Source: Amoeboaphelidium occidentale | Taxonomy: Eukaryota > Aphelidiomycota > Aphelidea | DNA length: 64,000 nt | Direction: 5' to 3' | Assembly (NCBI GenBank): GCA_023515795.1 | Contig: JALGPX010000006.1 | Coordinates: forward strand, 9,358-73,357 | Shown: piece by piece, positions 20,255 through 29,918 of the stretch | Layout of the letters: the number at the start of each line of letters is the position of its first letter | How positions within the stretch are numbered: the first letter of the stretch is position 1 | Made by a program: the position numbers and the translations under genes | The notes under the pieces: generated by a model | Databases searched by the model: none | What the model saw: the letters and a program-made list of their open reading frames with translations, nothing else | Told to the model about the DNA's origin: nothing

Positions 20255-20851
20255 TCACTGGATTAAAGTCCACAGTTTTTGGCAGAACTCAAAATTTGTT
20301 TCATTTTCTTGTAAAACAGTTGCAACGTCGTCCTTTCGAGATGAAATCACTCTCAGGCGTGCTTCATCGTTTTCGCCGTGCTCATTGATCCACTCGAAAC
20401 CAAGTCCTCTGTAAATCTTGAGGCGAATAGCATTCTGGTCAACATACTTTTCAGACAATTGACCTTCGACCAAATCGATCTCATTTGTAACAACGACGCA
20501 CTGATCATCAAGGGACTGTACAGAGATGTTTAAAGCTGTCGTTTCCTCATCCAGCTTCGCTCTCATTTGTTCAAAGTCGAAAATATTCTCTTTATACTTC
20601 AGCTCATCCAGCTTTGCACTTGCGGCGTCATGTTTCAACTTCATTTGATTAACTCTGTGTTCCCATTCTACTGATAAGATGTATTATCAAATGATACCTT
20701 CAGTATCTTGTTTCAACTGCTGAATCTTCTGCGCTCTGCTGGAACCAAGCAAGTCGATCGAATTGAATATCTCTTTAAGCATTTGCAGCTCACTGGCAGC
20801 CGTAGTTTCATTATAAGTTGTTTTTAAAAGTGTTGAGACATCTGTAGCCAT
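20255..20851 (-). CDS. SPC24: Kinetochore protein SPC24 (NDC80 complex)
   Basis: Exons 20851..20698 and 20670..20255 surround a 27-nt intron (or 30 nt with the alternative acceptor) and give 189 residues. A coiled coil (about 50-130) precedes a small globular end with LKIYRGLGFEW, ARLRVISSRKDDV and a final FCQKLWTLI. This matches the Spc24 head, which pairs with Spc25 to anchor Ndc80 microtubule binding to the inner kinetochore. The start at 20851 sits 82 bp from the divergent WW gene, and the stop is 12 bp from the convergent ARS2 stop. Confidence 0.8.
20671..20697 (-). other. 27-nt intron in SPC24 with tandem acceptor
   Basis: The frame before it closes at TGA unless it is removed. Splicing GT at 20697 to CAG at 20671 joins DTE to EWEHRV in frame. 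The next bases are TAG, so a CAGTAG tandem acceptor would give either a 27- or a 30-nt intron, both in frame and differing by one residue. It is the shortest intron in the window. Confidence 0.75.
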
Positions 20852-20933
20852 TTTGAGACGCTGCGACTTGGATTGTTTTGCTGCAAAGAAATTCCCTTTT
20901 GATATTTGCTCTCTTTTTCCAGCGGATAATTTC
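20852..20933. promoter_or_regulatory. 82-bp bidirectional promoter between SPC24 and the WW gene
   Basis: Only 82 bp separate the two divergent start codons, so any promoter elements and both 5' UTRs are packed here. The stretch is T-rich (ttttgatatttgctctcttt) near the WW gene. No named motif can be assigned. Confidence 0.45.
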
Positions 20934-21557
20934 ATGCCAGATTCAGAATCATCTAAAGCAGATGCAGCACAGGGGCAGCTGAATGCCGCAGAAAGCACGA
21001 ATGACTCGATACCGCCAAAGCTTTCTAAAGACTCGCCATGGTGTCCAGTTTACGATCCAGAATCAAAATCGTACTACTTTTGGAATACCGAGACACAGGA
21101 AACGACATGGGATCATCCTGAGAATGGAAATATTACTGGAACAGATGATAACAGGAATACTCTGGAAGGTGCAACTGCAAACACAAGCGCTAACCAAAGC
21201 AATCAAGCTGCCACGGATTATTACCAGACATATCAAGAACAAGCAGGACAACTACAACAGGGAGCACAATACGCCGACTATCAAATAAGCGCACATTTCA
21301 ATGCGAAATCCGGAAAGTTCGAAAGCGATCCTCTCAACAGGAACCCATCAAATCACACTTATGCCGTAAAAGCAGTAAAGCACATGCATCATTACTTTGA
21401 CTACGACACATGGGCAGAAGAGCGGGGGACCAAATACATGAAAGGAGAAGACGATGAAGCGGAAAAGAAGAAGAAACCAACAAAGAAAGAACTTGAACGA
21501 TGGAAGAAGAGAGCTAAAGAAAAGCAAAAGCAAAAGCGCGCCTGGCTATACGATTGA
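20934..21557 (+). CDS. WW-domain protein with basic C terminus
   Basis: 207 residues, start placed at ATG 20934. One WW domain (about 34-66) has both signature Trp residues and the YYFWNTETQETTWDHP core, and should bind Pro-rich ligands. A Gln/Asn-rich middle leads to HYFDYDTWAEERG and a strongly basic Lys-rich coiled tail ending RAWLYD, features seen in nuclear RNA-processing WW proteins. I cannot name the orthologue. The following mtIF-3 gene starts 40 bp downstream. Confidence 0.8.
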   Translation: MPDSESSKADAAQGQLNAAESTNDSIPPKLSKDSPWCPVYDPESKSYYFWNTETQETTWDHPENGNITGTDDNRNTLEGATANTSANQSNQAATDYYQTYQEQAGQLQQGAQYADYQISAHFNAKSGKFESDPLNRNPSNHTYAVKAVKHMHHYFDYDTWAEERGTKYMKGEDDEAEKKKKPTKKELERWKKRAKEKQKQKRAWLYD

Positions 21558-21597
21558 TTTTTCTTTTCTTTGAGATCGAATAGATTTCTTCAATTGA

Positions 21598-22134
21598 ATG
21601 ATATTCCACCAGTTCAGACGTCTTTTTGGGACAACTTTGCATTTACGGAAGAACATAATCCTCATAAACCAAAACGGAAAGAATGAAGGCGTTTGTGGTA
21701 TCAAAAGCGTTACGATTCCGAATGGTTTCAATTTGGTTCAGGTGGGACAGAATAGTGAAAGCACGCCTATTTACAAGCTAATATCCACAAAAGCACAGAA
21801 AGCTGAACAGTCGAAAGCACCAAGCCCACCAAAATCCATCAAAGAGATCAGATTAAGCGATACTATAACTGATAACGATCTACGCACAAAGCTCAAACAC
21901 GGCGTTGAGTTGCTCGATAAAGGCCACATCTTAAAGTTGTCGCAAAAGCCAAAGAAAAGGATGTTCTCCTTATACGAGAAGAACGATTCGGCTGAGCATA
22001 CAAAGTTACAGAATCTATTAAAAGAACTGGTAGCATCCGCGAAGATAAAAGGCGACCTAACGGTGGTTTCCCAAGTGAAGAATCTCGGATCCGGCGGTTT
22101 TGAATTTTCTGTTTCTCTCAAGAAACGCAGTTGA
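21598..22134 (+). CDS. Mitochondrial translation initiation factor IF-3
   Basis: 178 residues. A basic, Arg-rich leader (MIFHQFRRLFGTTLHLRK) fits mitochondrial import. The N-domain strand IILINQNGKNEG is followed by a linker and the IF3-C signature KEIRLSDTITDNDL, TKLKHGVELLDKGHILKL, the helix that binds the small ribosomal subunit and keeps subunits apart before initiation. Divergence is typical of fungal mitochondrial IF-3 (AIM23-like). Its TGA stop touches the ATG of the next gene, in the same frame. Confidence 0.8.
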   Translation: MIFHQFRRLFGTTLHLRKNIILINQNGKNEGVCGIKSVTIPNGFNLVQVGQNSESTPIYKLISTKAQKAEQSKAPSPPKSIKEIRLSDTITDNDLRTKLKHGVELLDKGHILKLSQKPKKRMFSLYEKNDSAEHTKLQNLLKELVASAKIKGDLTVVSQVKNLGSGGFEFSVSLKKRS

Positions 22135-22956
22135 ATGTCCGCCACAGATACCACAGAGGCAAATGCAGAGAGGCTGGAATTAGGTAAAGATCATTGGATG
22201 TTGTTGTAATAAACCTTTTCTATGAAGATCTTCATGAGCTGGGGGTCGCTTATAAGATTGAAACGGATCGCAAGGCTGACGAATGTATTCAAGTCAAGAT
22301 AATATCCACCGCTCACGAGCTGCTGTTAAAGACCATCCCTGCAAAGAATGCAGAAAATTACTCATTTGAATTTCTATTGGAGTCTACAAAGTATCCTTCA
22401 AAAGGGCCCAAAATTTTGCTGGCCAGCTTCCTGAGTGATTTCTTGTCTCACTTCGATTCAGACTTAGTTTCCCGGGAAGACGCAGCGATTTCGGTTGTGT
22501 TGGATAATTTACTTGGAAGTTCGTCGTATTGTTCCTGGACCGCTTTGGTTGAAAACATGTCTGAACTTGAAACTGGGGCTACTCTTGTGGAAGTTGCAAA
22601 CTGTGTCAATATACTACTCGAGCGAGTATTGGCATCAGTCACATGCTCATTATTTATTAGGGATTTCGCATATTCTCCAAGCTTAGCCTCTCACTTTGGG
22701 AGAATAGATTGTCGGGAATGGAAAAAGGTCAAGGCATTGTATGATTTTAATCCAGAGGATGATAATGAGTTACAATTCAACGTAGGAGACATTATTGACA
22801 TAGTTTATGAGAGGTACAATTTGTTTTTTGGGTCTTTTGTTGATTATTTATAGGGCTGATGGATGGCTCATAGGAATGCTTCATGGTTTGTCAGGGCTAG
22901 TTCCGGCCTCTTACGTTTGCCCACACAAAGAAGAAGGCGCACCAGACAAAGCTTAG
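22135..22956 (+). CDS. SH3-domain protein of unknown role
   Basis: Exons 22135..22183, 22228..22813 and 22854..22956 (introns 44 and 40 nt) give 245 residues. The C terminus is an SH3 domain split by intron 2: VKALYDFNPEDDNELQF with the ALYDF motif, GDIIDIVYER, then ADGWLIGMLHGLSGLVPASYV. The N-terminal 160 residues are helical, acidic and unrecognised. SH3 domains of this kind bind Pro-rich partners in endocytosis, polarity or septation. The start codon directly follows the stop of IF-3, leaving no intergenic DNA. Confidence 0.8.
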
Positions 22957-22988
22957 AGTATCCTAATATAGTGATATGATAACCGTTT

Positions 22989-24552
22989 TTATTCTTCTGG
23001 CGAAGCTGACCTTGAGATACGAGAGATCACAGCAGCAGCTTTCTGTAAGTCTGCTGTATCGTGACCACTTGAAATTGTAATACGTATGCTAGGACGAATT
23101 GGCTTTCTTTCCTGATTTGCAACATGACGTGCTCTTGTTAGTAACAATCCTTCATTTAACGATTCTTTGACGATCTTGTCGAGGACAGCTTCTTGTTTAG
23201 TCTCAGGCACATTCGCGTACAAATACAATACAGGGCTAGCAGGATAAGAAACAAGAGTGATGTATCCAGCAGCAGAAAAGCTTTTTCTAAAAGCCTGAAT
23301 ATTTTCTCGAAGCTTTTTTAACATGGACGGATTCTCTTGAATTTCTTTCAGTGCCTCAATAGCTGAAACTGCGAGCATGGAGGGAAGAGCAGCGGAGAAA
23401 CAATAACCTGCACTTGACAAACGCTGATGATCAACTACTTCTTTTGAACCGGCACAAAATCCGCCGCCAGACGCCAAAGTATTTGCCATCGAAGATGTGA
23501 TAATGTCGATTTCTTTAGGATCAATACCATAATGGTCAGCAATGCCTGCACCACGTTTTCCTAGCACGCCAAAGGATAGAGTTTCGTCAACAATAAGTCT
23601 AAACTTGTACTTCTTTTTTAAATCGATCAATCGAGGGAGCGGAGCAATGTCGCCAGTGTTCTGGTAGAGACCTTCGACAATAATAAATCTTCTGTTCATT
23701 GGCTTATTATTCTACATGTAAGTGTCATTGATTAAAATTTACCGTTCCGTCAGAATCCAACGTTTCTTTTAGAAGACTTTCCAATTCATTCATGTCGTTG
23801 TGCTTGAAAAACTTTGAATGACTTCTTGCGATTTGGATTCCTTTTTGAATAGCGAAATTGACATTTTCATCTGCAATTATCAAATCGCCACGCTTTGAAA
23901 ATGCTGGGATAGCACTTGAGACAGCAGCGAAGCCTTGAGCGTAAATGATTGCCTCTTCAGTGCCCAAAAACTGAGCCAGTTTCTTCTCCAGTTCAAGATG
24001 AACATCCAACGTTCCATAAAAACCAGGAGGCCCGCATGCGCCAACTCCGTACTTTTTCAGCGCACCCACAGCAGACTCGTGAATCTTTGATTTTGCTGCC
24101 ATGCTCAAGAAATCAAATGAACTCAGATTCATTACAGTCTGATCATTGCTTAGAACAAGTTTTGCGCCTGTTTTGCCTTTTATCACAGGCAAATTATCCA
24201 AAACTTTCTTATCTTTTTCGGATAGCTGCGGTACCAAAGATTCCGGTTGCCACTCCGAGACCAACTCATCAATCTCCTTTAACAGTCAGCACAAGCTTAT
24301 CATTGAATATCATACCTTTGATGTCAGCTGTACCTCGCTAGAGTCTGGCTTATACTTCTTTGATAATAAATACTTGAACGCAAAAATGATAAGAAACAGC
24401 TCTAGAACGATACGAAAAGGATCATTCTGATAACTGTTCTTGATATAACGATACACAACGCTGGAGCCCGGAATGTAGTTATAAGAGATCCAATAGATTT
24501 GCTTCAGCTCCCAAATAGTGGAATTGACAAAGTTAATCACACTCTCGTCCAT
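22989..24552 (-). CDS. LCB1: Serine palmitoyltransferase subunit 1 (LCB1)
   Basis: Exons 24552..24316, 24276..23743 and 23711..22989 (introns 39 and 31 nt) give 497 residues. An N-terminal membrane helix (FRIVLELFLIIFAFKYLL) anchors it in the ER. The alpha-oxoamine synthase fold follows: EWQPESLVPQL, KKYGVGACGPPGFYGTLDVH (the Cys equivalent to human C133), AIPAFSKRGDLI, EGLYQNTGDIAPLP and DETLSFGVLGKRGAGI. As expected for LCB1, the PLP-binding Lys is absent (SMANTLASGGGFCAG). It pairs with LCB2, not seen here, for the first step of sphingolipid synthesis. The promoter is shared divergently with the myosin gene. Confidence 0.93.
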
Positions 24553-24776
24553 TTCGATTTTTGTAATCGATGATCCGCTAGAAAACTGAGCAAAAAAGGC
24601 GCTGTTGTCACAGCCCCTTTCAACTTTCAATAGCGTCATCGACACATTGCATTTACATGAAACGTGCACTTCAGCGCGATAGTTATTTGATACAAGTCGT
24701 CTACAGTCGATCAAGCATCCTTGTTGTTGCTATTATTGACATCACGGCCAATAACGAATCGTATCACAAGCTTTGA

Positions 24777-27700
24777 ATGGCCGCCCAATCTAGTATTAGT
24801 ATCACAGTTTTATCTTCAGTAACTTACATGGATACAGCTAATTTCGAGGACTTAGCAGAGGTAGAGAACATATCAGATTTGGATCAAGTTGTAGATTTAC
24901 TTCAGACACGATTTGAGTCTAAAGATTACTTTGCTTTCATATCAAACAATGTTCTTTTGTATGTTAATCCTTACACTGAACTCGATATTTTCACTGACGG
25001 TTACATAGAAAGCTATGCAGCAGCAGATCACAATGCAAGAGATCGATTCCCAGCTCATGTGTATGAGACCGCGGAAAGAGCTTATAGGGAATCGTTACAT
25101 GATGGGGTTCGTGCCGTGATTCTTTCAGGAGAGTCGGCTTCTGGCAAAACGTACCTCCGAAACCAGGTGCTCCAATATTTGGCATTTCGTGGAAGTGTAG
25201 ATGATCGGTTTGAAGTGGAAGACAAACTAAATGCTGTCATATTGTTGCTTGAAGCCTTCGGAGGTGCAAGAACGGTTGTAAATCAGTCAAGCTCTCGATA
25301 TGGATCGTTTTTTGAGTGTTACTTTGACACAGATGGTTATATATCAGGTGCTTCGTTACAATGCTTTTACCTAGAATCGAACAGGGTTGTGGAACAGTTT
25401 GAAGGAGAATCAAACTTCTTTGTGTTTTACCCGTTATTACAAAGTTTGAATGAGCGACAGTTATCAGAGCTTGGTATAGGGCCAGACCTGAAATATCTCA
25501 TGAGCTGGAAATCTTTGGAAACTAAAGGTCCGTCTATAGAGAGTATAAGGGAAGCTATGTCACTGTTAGGGATCGATACAAAATTACAAGAGAAATGCTT
25601 TGATATTCTATTGGCTGTTCTATTGCTAGGAGAACTTGATATAAGTGATCAATTAATTTACAGACAACAACTGGATATCCTTTCTGTTTTGCTCCAGGTT
25701 AAACTCGCGGATCTAGAAAATGTTCTAAATAAGAGCGATAAAATCGAAATTGCATGCAGGTCTATGGCGATTACTCTGTACAGATCCTGCTTCAAGTATC
25801 TCATAAGGATGATGAACGAAAGCCTGGCGGCCGCATCAAAGAATTCTAGAGTTTGTATTTTTGACGCGCCAGGTTTTGAAAATGTTTCATTGAACAACAT
25901 GGAACAGTTCTGTATTAATTTCTGCGACGAGGTACTGCACAATTTATTGAACCAGATGCTTTTCATTGACGAGCAGCTTGAGTATGAGAATGACGGTCTT
26001 CCTTGGGAAAAAATCGCATTTTTCGACAACTCTAAATGTGTTCACTTGCTGGCTGGTAGCAATTTCGGAGACTTATCCAAATCCGCCATGGCACCAAAAG
26101 ATGGGAATTCTGTTATAGGATTGCTCAACGCGATATCCACTGAAGCCAAAAGTATTGGAGATGCAGAGAGCCTGTTGGTAGAGCGAATAGCCGGTTTGAA
26201 ACTGGCCAACGAAGTCGTGTATTCGCAACAAGGAAATGGAGTGTTTTTCGGCGTGAAACATTTTGCAGGAGATTGTCTATATGATGCCGAAGATTTGGTT
26301 AATTCTAACGTGCTTCCTTACAAGTATCATTTTGACGATACGTTTAAACGCTCTGATAATTTGTTCTTGCGTGGCGCATTCGATTTCTCTACTAGAATCG
26401 ATGACTTGGACAGTGTGGACCCAACAAAACCAGCTTTTGTAGTTTCTCGTTTCTATGAACCGTTTCAGGCCATCTTAAGAGAATTGGGTGGAGCTTCTTG
26501 CTCTTTTGTTCGCTGTGTCAAATCGAACGACATGTTTGAGCCTAATGGATATAATCTGGACTGTGTAAGAAATCAACTCGAATACGGAAATATTTTGGAA
26601 TGCATTCAGATAAAATCGAGGGGTTATGCTTTTCGCTACACATTTGTGGAATTCTTTCATGAATACGGCTTGGTTCTTCTCACTAAAGAAGCGATGGCTT
26701 CGAGGATTAGAAAAGGCAAGAAGGATAAGTATGCAACCAGAACGGATTTGCAGCCTAAATGTGGCGACATTCTTGAGCGTGCAGCTTCCGAAGTCAAGAA
26801 ATTGGGTTTAGAACCTTTCAAGTATCATTTGGGTTTGAATCATGTGTATCTCCATCAGACAGCAGGCGTTATATTAGACTATCTGGTTCTTTTACGAAAA
26901 GACTTTTGGGCAACCCAAATTCAAAAGGTTTGGAAAGGACACAAAGTTCGCAATGTAATCGGAAGACGACTGAAAGTAAGAAAAGAGCAAAAATTGAATG
27001 CTGCTCGGGCCATACAGAGGTGTTTTAAAGCGTTCCTGTTTAGGAAGAGGTTCAAAAACTTGAAGCAGAATATTGAAAAAATCAAGTTGGAAAGAGGAAT
27101 TGTGGAAACGCCTCCTGCAAGTGCCAACTCTGCTTGGGAGGCGCTTTCTGTTAACTCCGCTATAGAGCGCGAGCCAAAATACCAAGTGCCGTTAGAAAAG
27201 AGAACAAGTGGCTTACCAGAGCTGATCGCTTGGATAAGGTCTTACTGCATTGATTTCGATTTGAGCATGGACGCAACTGATCAAGAATTTGTTGATATGA
27301 TTTCAAACGGCAAATTGCTTCTTAAACTGGCTACATCTATTTATCCCCAACTTCAAGATTCGTTTCATCGAGCTGCCACGGATTCTAGTTCATCTGACCG
27401 CGTATCATTGTTCTTGGACACATGCGAGAAGTTTTCTGACCTTGGCCCGGCCAGGATTTTCAGTTTCTCAGACTTGGCTTCCTCAGGAAAGCATTCGAAG
27501 GTTATCAATGGCCTATTACAACTTAAAGAGCAGCATGAAAACAATAACTTTGCTCAAATTGACTTCACTCCTGTTGATGTCACTAATCTAAATCAGCTGA
27601 AAGAAAACAGACGAAACTCTATTATTGAGCTGATCAAAACAGAAGAATTGTTTGTTGACGCCCTTAATGTTATTGCCGATTTCAGAAAATACTTGACCAC

Positions 27701-29834
27701 CAGAAAAGTTGTACTGAATCCCGCAGAAATCAAGATACTCTTTGGCAACATTGATGAAATGTTGGACTTTCATGAGCTATTTGTTTTACAGCAGCTCAAA
27801 GTCCCGTTTAGAAATGCTGATCACAGAGAGACGATAAAAGTTGAGCTCGACCAAATTCAAGCTGGAAAAATATTCAAATCAATCCTTGAAAGTACTGATT
27901 TGGATAAGCCTAGTATGATAAATACACACACTAGGTATTTGGAGAACTGCAAGGCATCAAGGATGTTCATTTTTAGTAGGAAAGACACTGGGGCATTGAA
28001 AACTTATATCGACGCTTTTCAAAATAGTGCAGAAATGGGCGCTGGAACGTCCTTGGTTACATTCTTATCCAAACCGATTCAAAGAATTTCTGAGTATTTA
28101 ACAAGCTTGAAAGAAATTGATGGTTACACGAGTAGCGCTCATCCAGACAAGATCTACTTGGCAGAAGCCATCTCCAGATTGCAAGACCTTGAAGCGCTTG
28201 CTATGGAGAAGAAAAAGATGCTGAATGATATTGAACTGTCTGAAAAAGCTCATGAAGCTGAAATGAGAATGCAAAACTCTACTCGAGAACCTGAACCGCA
28301 TATGCACAGACCTAACGTGCAAGAACAAAGCTATGATCGTGGAATAACGCAAATAAGTCCTCAAACCGATCAAAGCTACGACAATCGAGTGGTGCACGAC
28401 GGATCGAATGTTTACGATATAGGCGGCTTGATTAGCCCATACAGGAAGTTCATTTGCAAAGGTTCAGTTTGGGAGGTGATAAACAGCAATCTAGTGAAAG
28501 AGCGTTCCTTGTTTCTGTTTTCTGATATCATGATAATCGCCAAAGAACTTTTGGACGGAGAGAGCAATGGAAATTCCAGCTTTCTGGTGAAGACAATAGT
28601 AGATATGTCGGAAATCGCATTGAAGATAGAGAGGAACGATGATCCTCACGAAGTTATGATGCAAGCGCCATCTTTGAGGAAGGCTGTTTACAAGTTTGAA
28701 TCCGATCCAAAGAAGGGTATCACATATCTGATTGAAAAGGGAATATTGACTGCAAAACCGTCAGCCGTCGCTTTGTTCTTGTATAGAACGGCAGAGCTTA
28801 ACAAGAGGCAGCTTGGACGTTTCCTGGGAGCACCCGACAATATCGCGATTCTTAAGGCGTTCTTGGATTGTTTTGATTTTTCATACATGCGGATTGATGA
28901 AGCGTTGAGGCTGTTTTTCCTGTCGTTCCGACTACCTGGTGAACCAAGAGTTATCGATTCTATTTTGGGAACATTTGCTGAGCGATTTGTTGAAACGAAT
29001 CCGAAATTTATCTCGTCTGCAGAGTTGGCATTGAAACTTACGTTTGCAATTCTGATGCTTAACGCTGATGTGCACAGAAAGACAGAAAATCCTAATCCAG
29101 TTCGTATGCGCTTGGATGAGTTCGTTCAGAAGTTTAGAGTTCATGATCCTTTAAGTTCAATCTCAGACGCTTCCCTTCACGATATATATCACTCCATTAG
29201 GCTGGAAAAGATTGCTGTTGCTGCTGAACAAGAAGATGAAGAATCAGATCAAATTTCGATCAACTTCTCTCCGATTCCTTTCCGAGTTACCTACAAAGAG
29301 TTCAGTGTTCCAATTAAGGTCAGCATTCCGAATCCAGATCCTGAGTTACGCATCAAGATCTTTCCGCACAAAGGCGTCAAGGTCACTCCAAGTGTCTTGA
29401 CATTTGAGAGCTCTTCAACTGCGACATTCAGAATTACTGGCGATGTTCTTGGAAGAAAAGGAATATCTTTCTTGAAGCTTGGACAGAATGCGAAATACTA
29501 CAAAACATCATCTGTTCCTTTTGGAAAATTTATTGTTGTTGAGCCGCCTTTTATGAAGCATGTATTTCAATTGAAAACCAAGAAAAGAGATTCTTCTAAT
29601 GGAAAACGCGTATCTTACATGTTCTCTGTTGCCAATGAGCCACAAAAGGATAACTGGTGTCAACAAATAACAAACGTACTCTATGCTTTAGATGAGGATC
29701 TTGAGCTTGATTACGGTCTACCTGTTCACGAAGGAGTTGGACTTGATATTATTCATGAGTTTGTGACATCCGAAGAGGGAAGTCCCATTGTACCGACTGA
29801 TTCTAAATTGTTGAAATCACTAAATAGATATTGA
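24777..29834 (+). CDS. Myosin motor fused to IQ, CH, RhoGEF (DH-PH) and SEC7 domains
   Basis: One intronless frame of 1685 residues. Motor, about 20-710: P-loop GESASGKT (canonical GESGAGKT), switch I VVNQSSSRYGSFFE, switch II FDAPGFENVS, relay EQFCINFCDEVLHNLLNQ, and SFVRCVKSNDMFEPNGY near the converter. Two IQ motifs lie at about 713-765. A CH-like domain at about 812-920 (LPELIAWIRSY, NGKLLLKLA, SKVINGLLQLK) is followed by a DH helix bundle starting IIELIKTEELFVDALN (about 945-1150) and a PH domain (about 1215-1300). SEC7 at about 1303-1456 keeps the catalytic Glu in FRLPGEPRVID. The C terminus has a beta-rich region and a PH-like end (KDNWCQQI). Predicted role: actin-based transport coupled to Rho and Arf activation. 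Confidence 0.9.
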   Translation: MAAQSSISITVLSSVTYMDTANFEDLAEVENISDLDQVVDLLQTRFESKDYFAFISNNVLLYVNPYTELDIFTDGYIESYAAADHNARDRFPAHVYETAERAYRESLHDGVRAVILSGESASGKTYLRNQVLQYLAFRGSVDDRFEVEDKLNAVILLLEAFGGARTVVNQSSSRYGSFFECYFDTDGYISGASLQCFYLESNRVVEQFEGESNFFVFYPLLQSLNERQLSELGIGPDLKYLMSWKSLETKGPSIESIREAMSLLGIDTKLQEKCFDILLAVLLLGELDISDQLIYRQQLDILSVLLQVKLADLENVLNKSDKIEIACRSMAITLYRSCFKYLIRMMNESLAAASKNSRVCIFDAPGFENVSLNNMEQFCINFCDEVLHNLLNQMLFIDEQLEYENDGLPWEKIAFFDNSKCVHLLAGSNFGDLSKSAMAPKDGNSVIGLLNAISTEAKSIGDAESLLVERIAGLKLANEVVYSQQGNGVFFGVKHFAGDCLYDAEDLVNSNVLPYKYHFDDTFKRSDNLFLRGAFDFSTRIDDLDSVDPTKPAFVVSRFYEPFQAILRELGGASCSFVRCVKSNDMFEPNGYNLDCVRNQLEYGNILECIQIKSRGYAFRYTFVEFFHEYGLVLLTKEAMASRIRKGKKDKYATRTDLQPKCGDILERAASEVKKLGLEPFKYHLGLNHVYLHQTAGVILDYLVLLRKDFWATQIQKVWKGHKVRNVIGRRLKVRKEQKLNAARAIQRCFKAFLFRKRFKNLKQNIEKIKLERGIVETPPASANSAWEALSVNSAIEREPKYQVPLEKRTSGLPELIAWIRSYCIDFDLSMDATDQEFVDMISNGKLLLKLATSIYPQLQDSFHRAATDSSSSDRVSLFLDTCEKFSDLGPARIFSFSDLASSGKHSKVINGLLQLKEQHENNNFAQIDFTPVDVTNLNQLKENRRNSIIELIKTEELFVDALNVIADFRKYLTTRKVVLNPAEIKILFGNIDEMLDFHELFVLQQLKVPFRNADHRETIKVELDQIQAGKIFKSILESTDLDKPSMINTHTRYLENCKASRMFIFSRKDTGALKTYIDAFQNSAEMGAGTSLVTFLSKPIQRISEYLTSLKEIDGYTSSAHPDKIYLAEAISRLQDLEALAMEKKKMLNDIELSEKAHEAEMRMQNSTREPEPHMHRPNVQEQSYDRGITQISPQTDQSYDNRVVHDGSNVYDIGGLISPYRKFICKGSVWEVINSNLVKERSLFLFSDIMIIAKELLDGESNGNSSFLVKTIVDMSEIALKIERNDDPHEVMMQAPSLRKAVYKFESDPKKGITYLIEKGILTAKPSAVALFLYRTAELNKRQLGRFLGAPDNIAILKAFLDCFDFSYMRIDEALRLFFLSFRLPGEPRVIDSILGTFAERFVETNPKFISSAELALKLTFAILMLNADVHRKTENPNPVRMRLDEFVQKFRVHDPLSSISDASLHDIYHSIRLEKIAVAAEQEDEESDQISINFSPIPFRVTYKEFSVPIKVSIPNPDPELRIKIFPHKGVKVTPSVLTFESSSTATFRITGDVLGRKGISFLKLGQNAKYYKTSSVPFGKFIVVEPPFMKHVFQLKTKKRDSSNGKRVSYMFSVANEPQKDNWCQQITNVLYALDEDLELDYGLPVHEGVGLDIIHEFVTSEEGSPIVPTDSKLLKSLNRY

Positions 29835-29918
29835 TTTCGTCTTTCTTGACATTTGCGAATGCGATGAACAAAACAAGAAAAAGGTTTGAAGTAAATACAA
29901 AGTTTCTTTTCGAAATAA

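Noticed and set aside
20934-22956. Bacterial-style operon or bacterial contamination
   Set aside because: The genes are eukaryotic and contain spliceosomal introns; close spacing reflects genome compaction, though co-transcription stays open.
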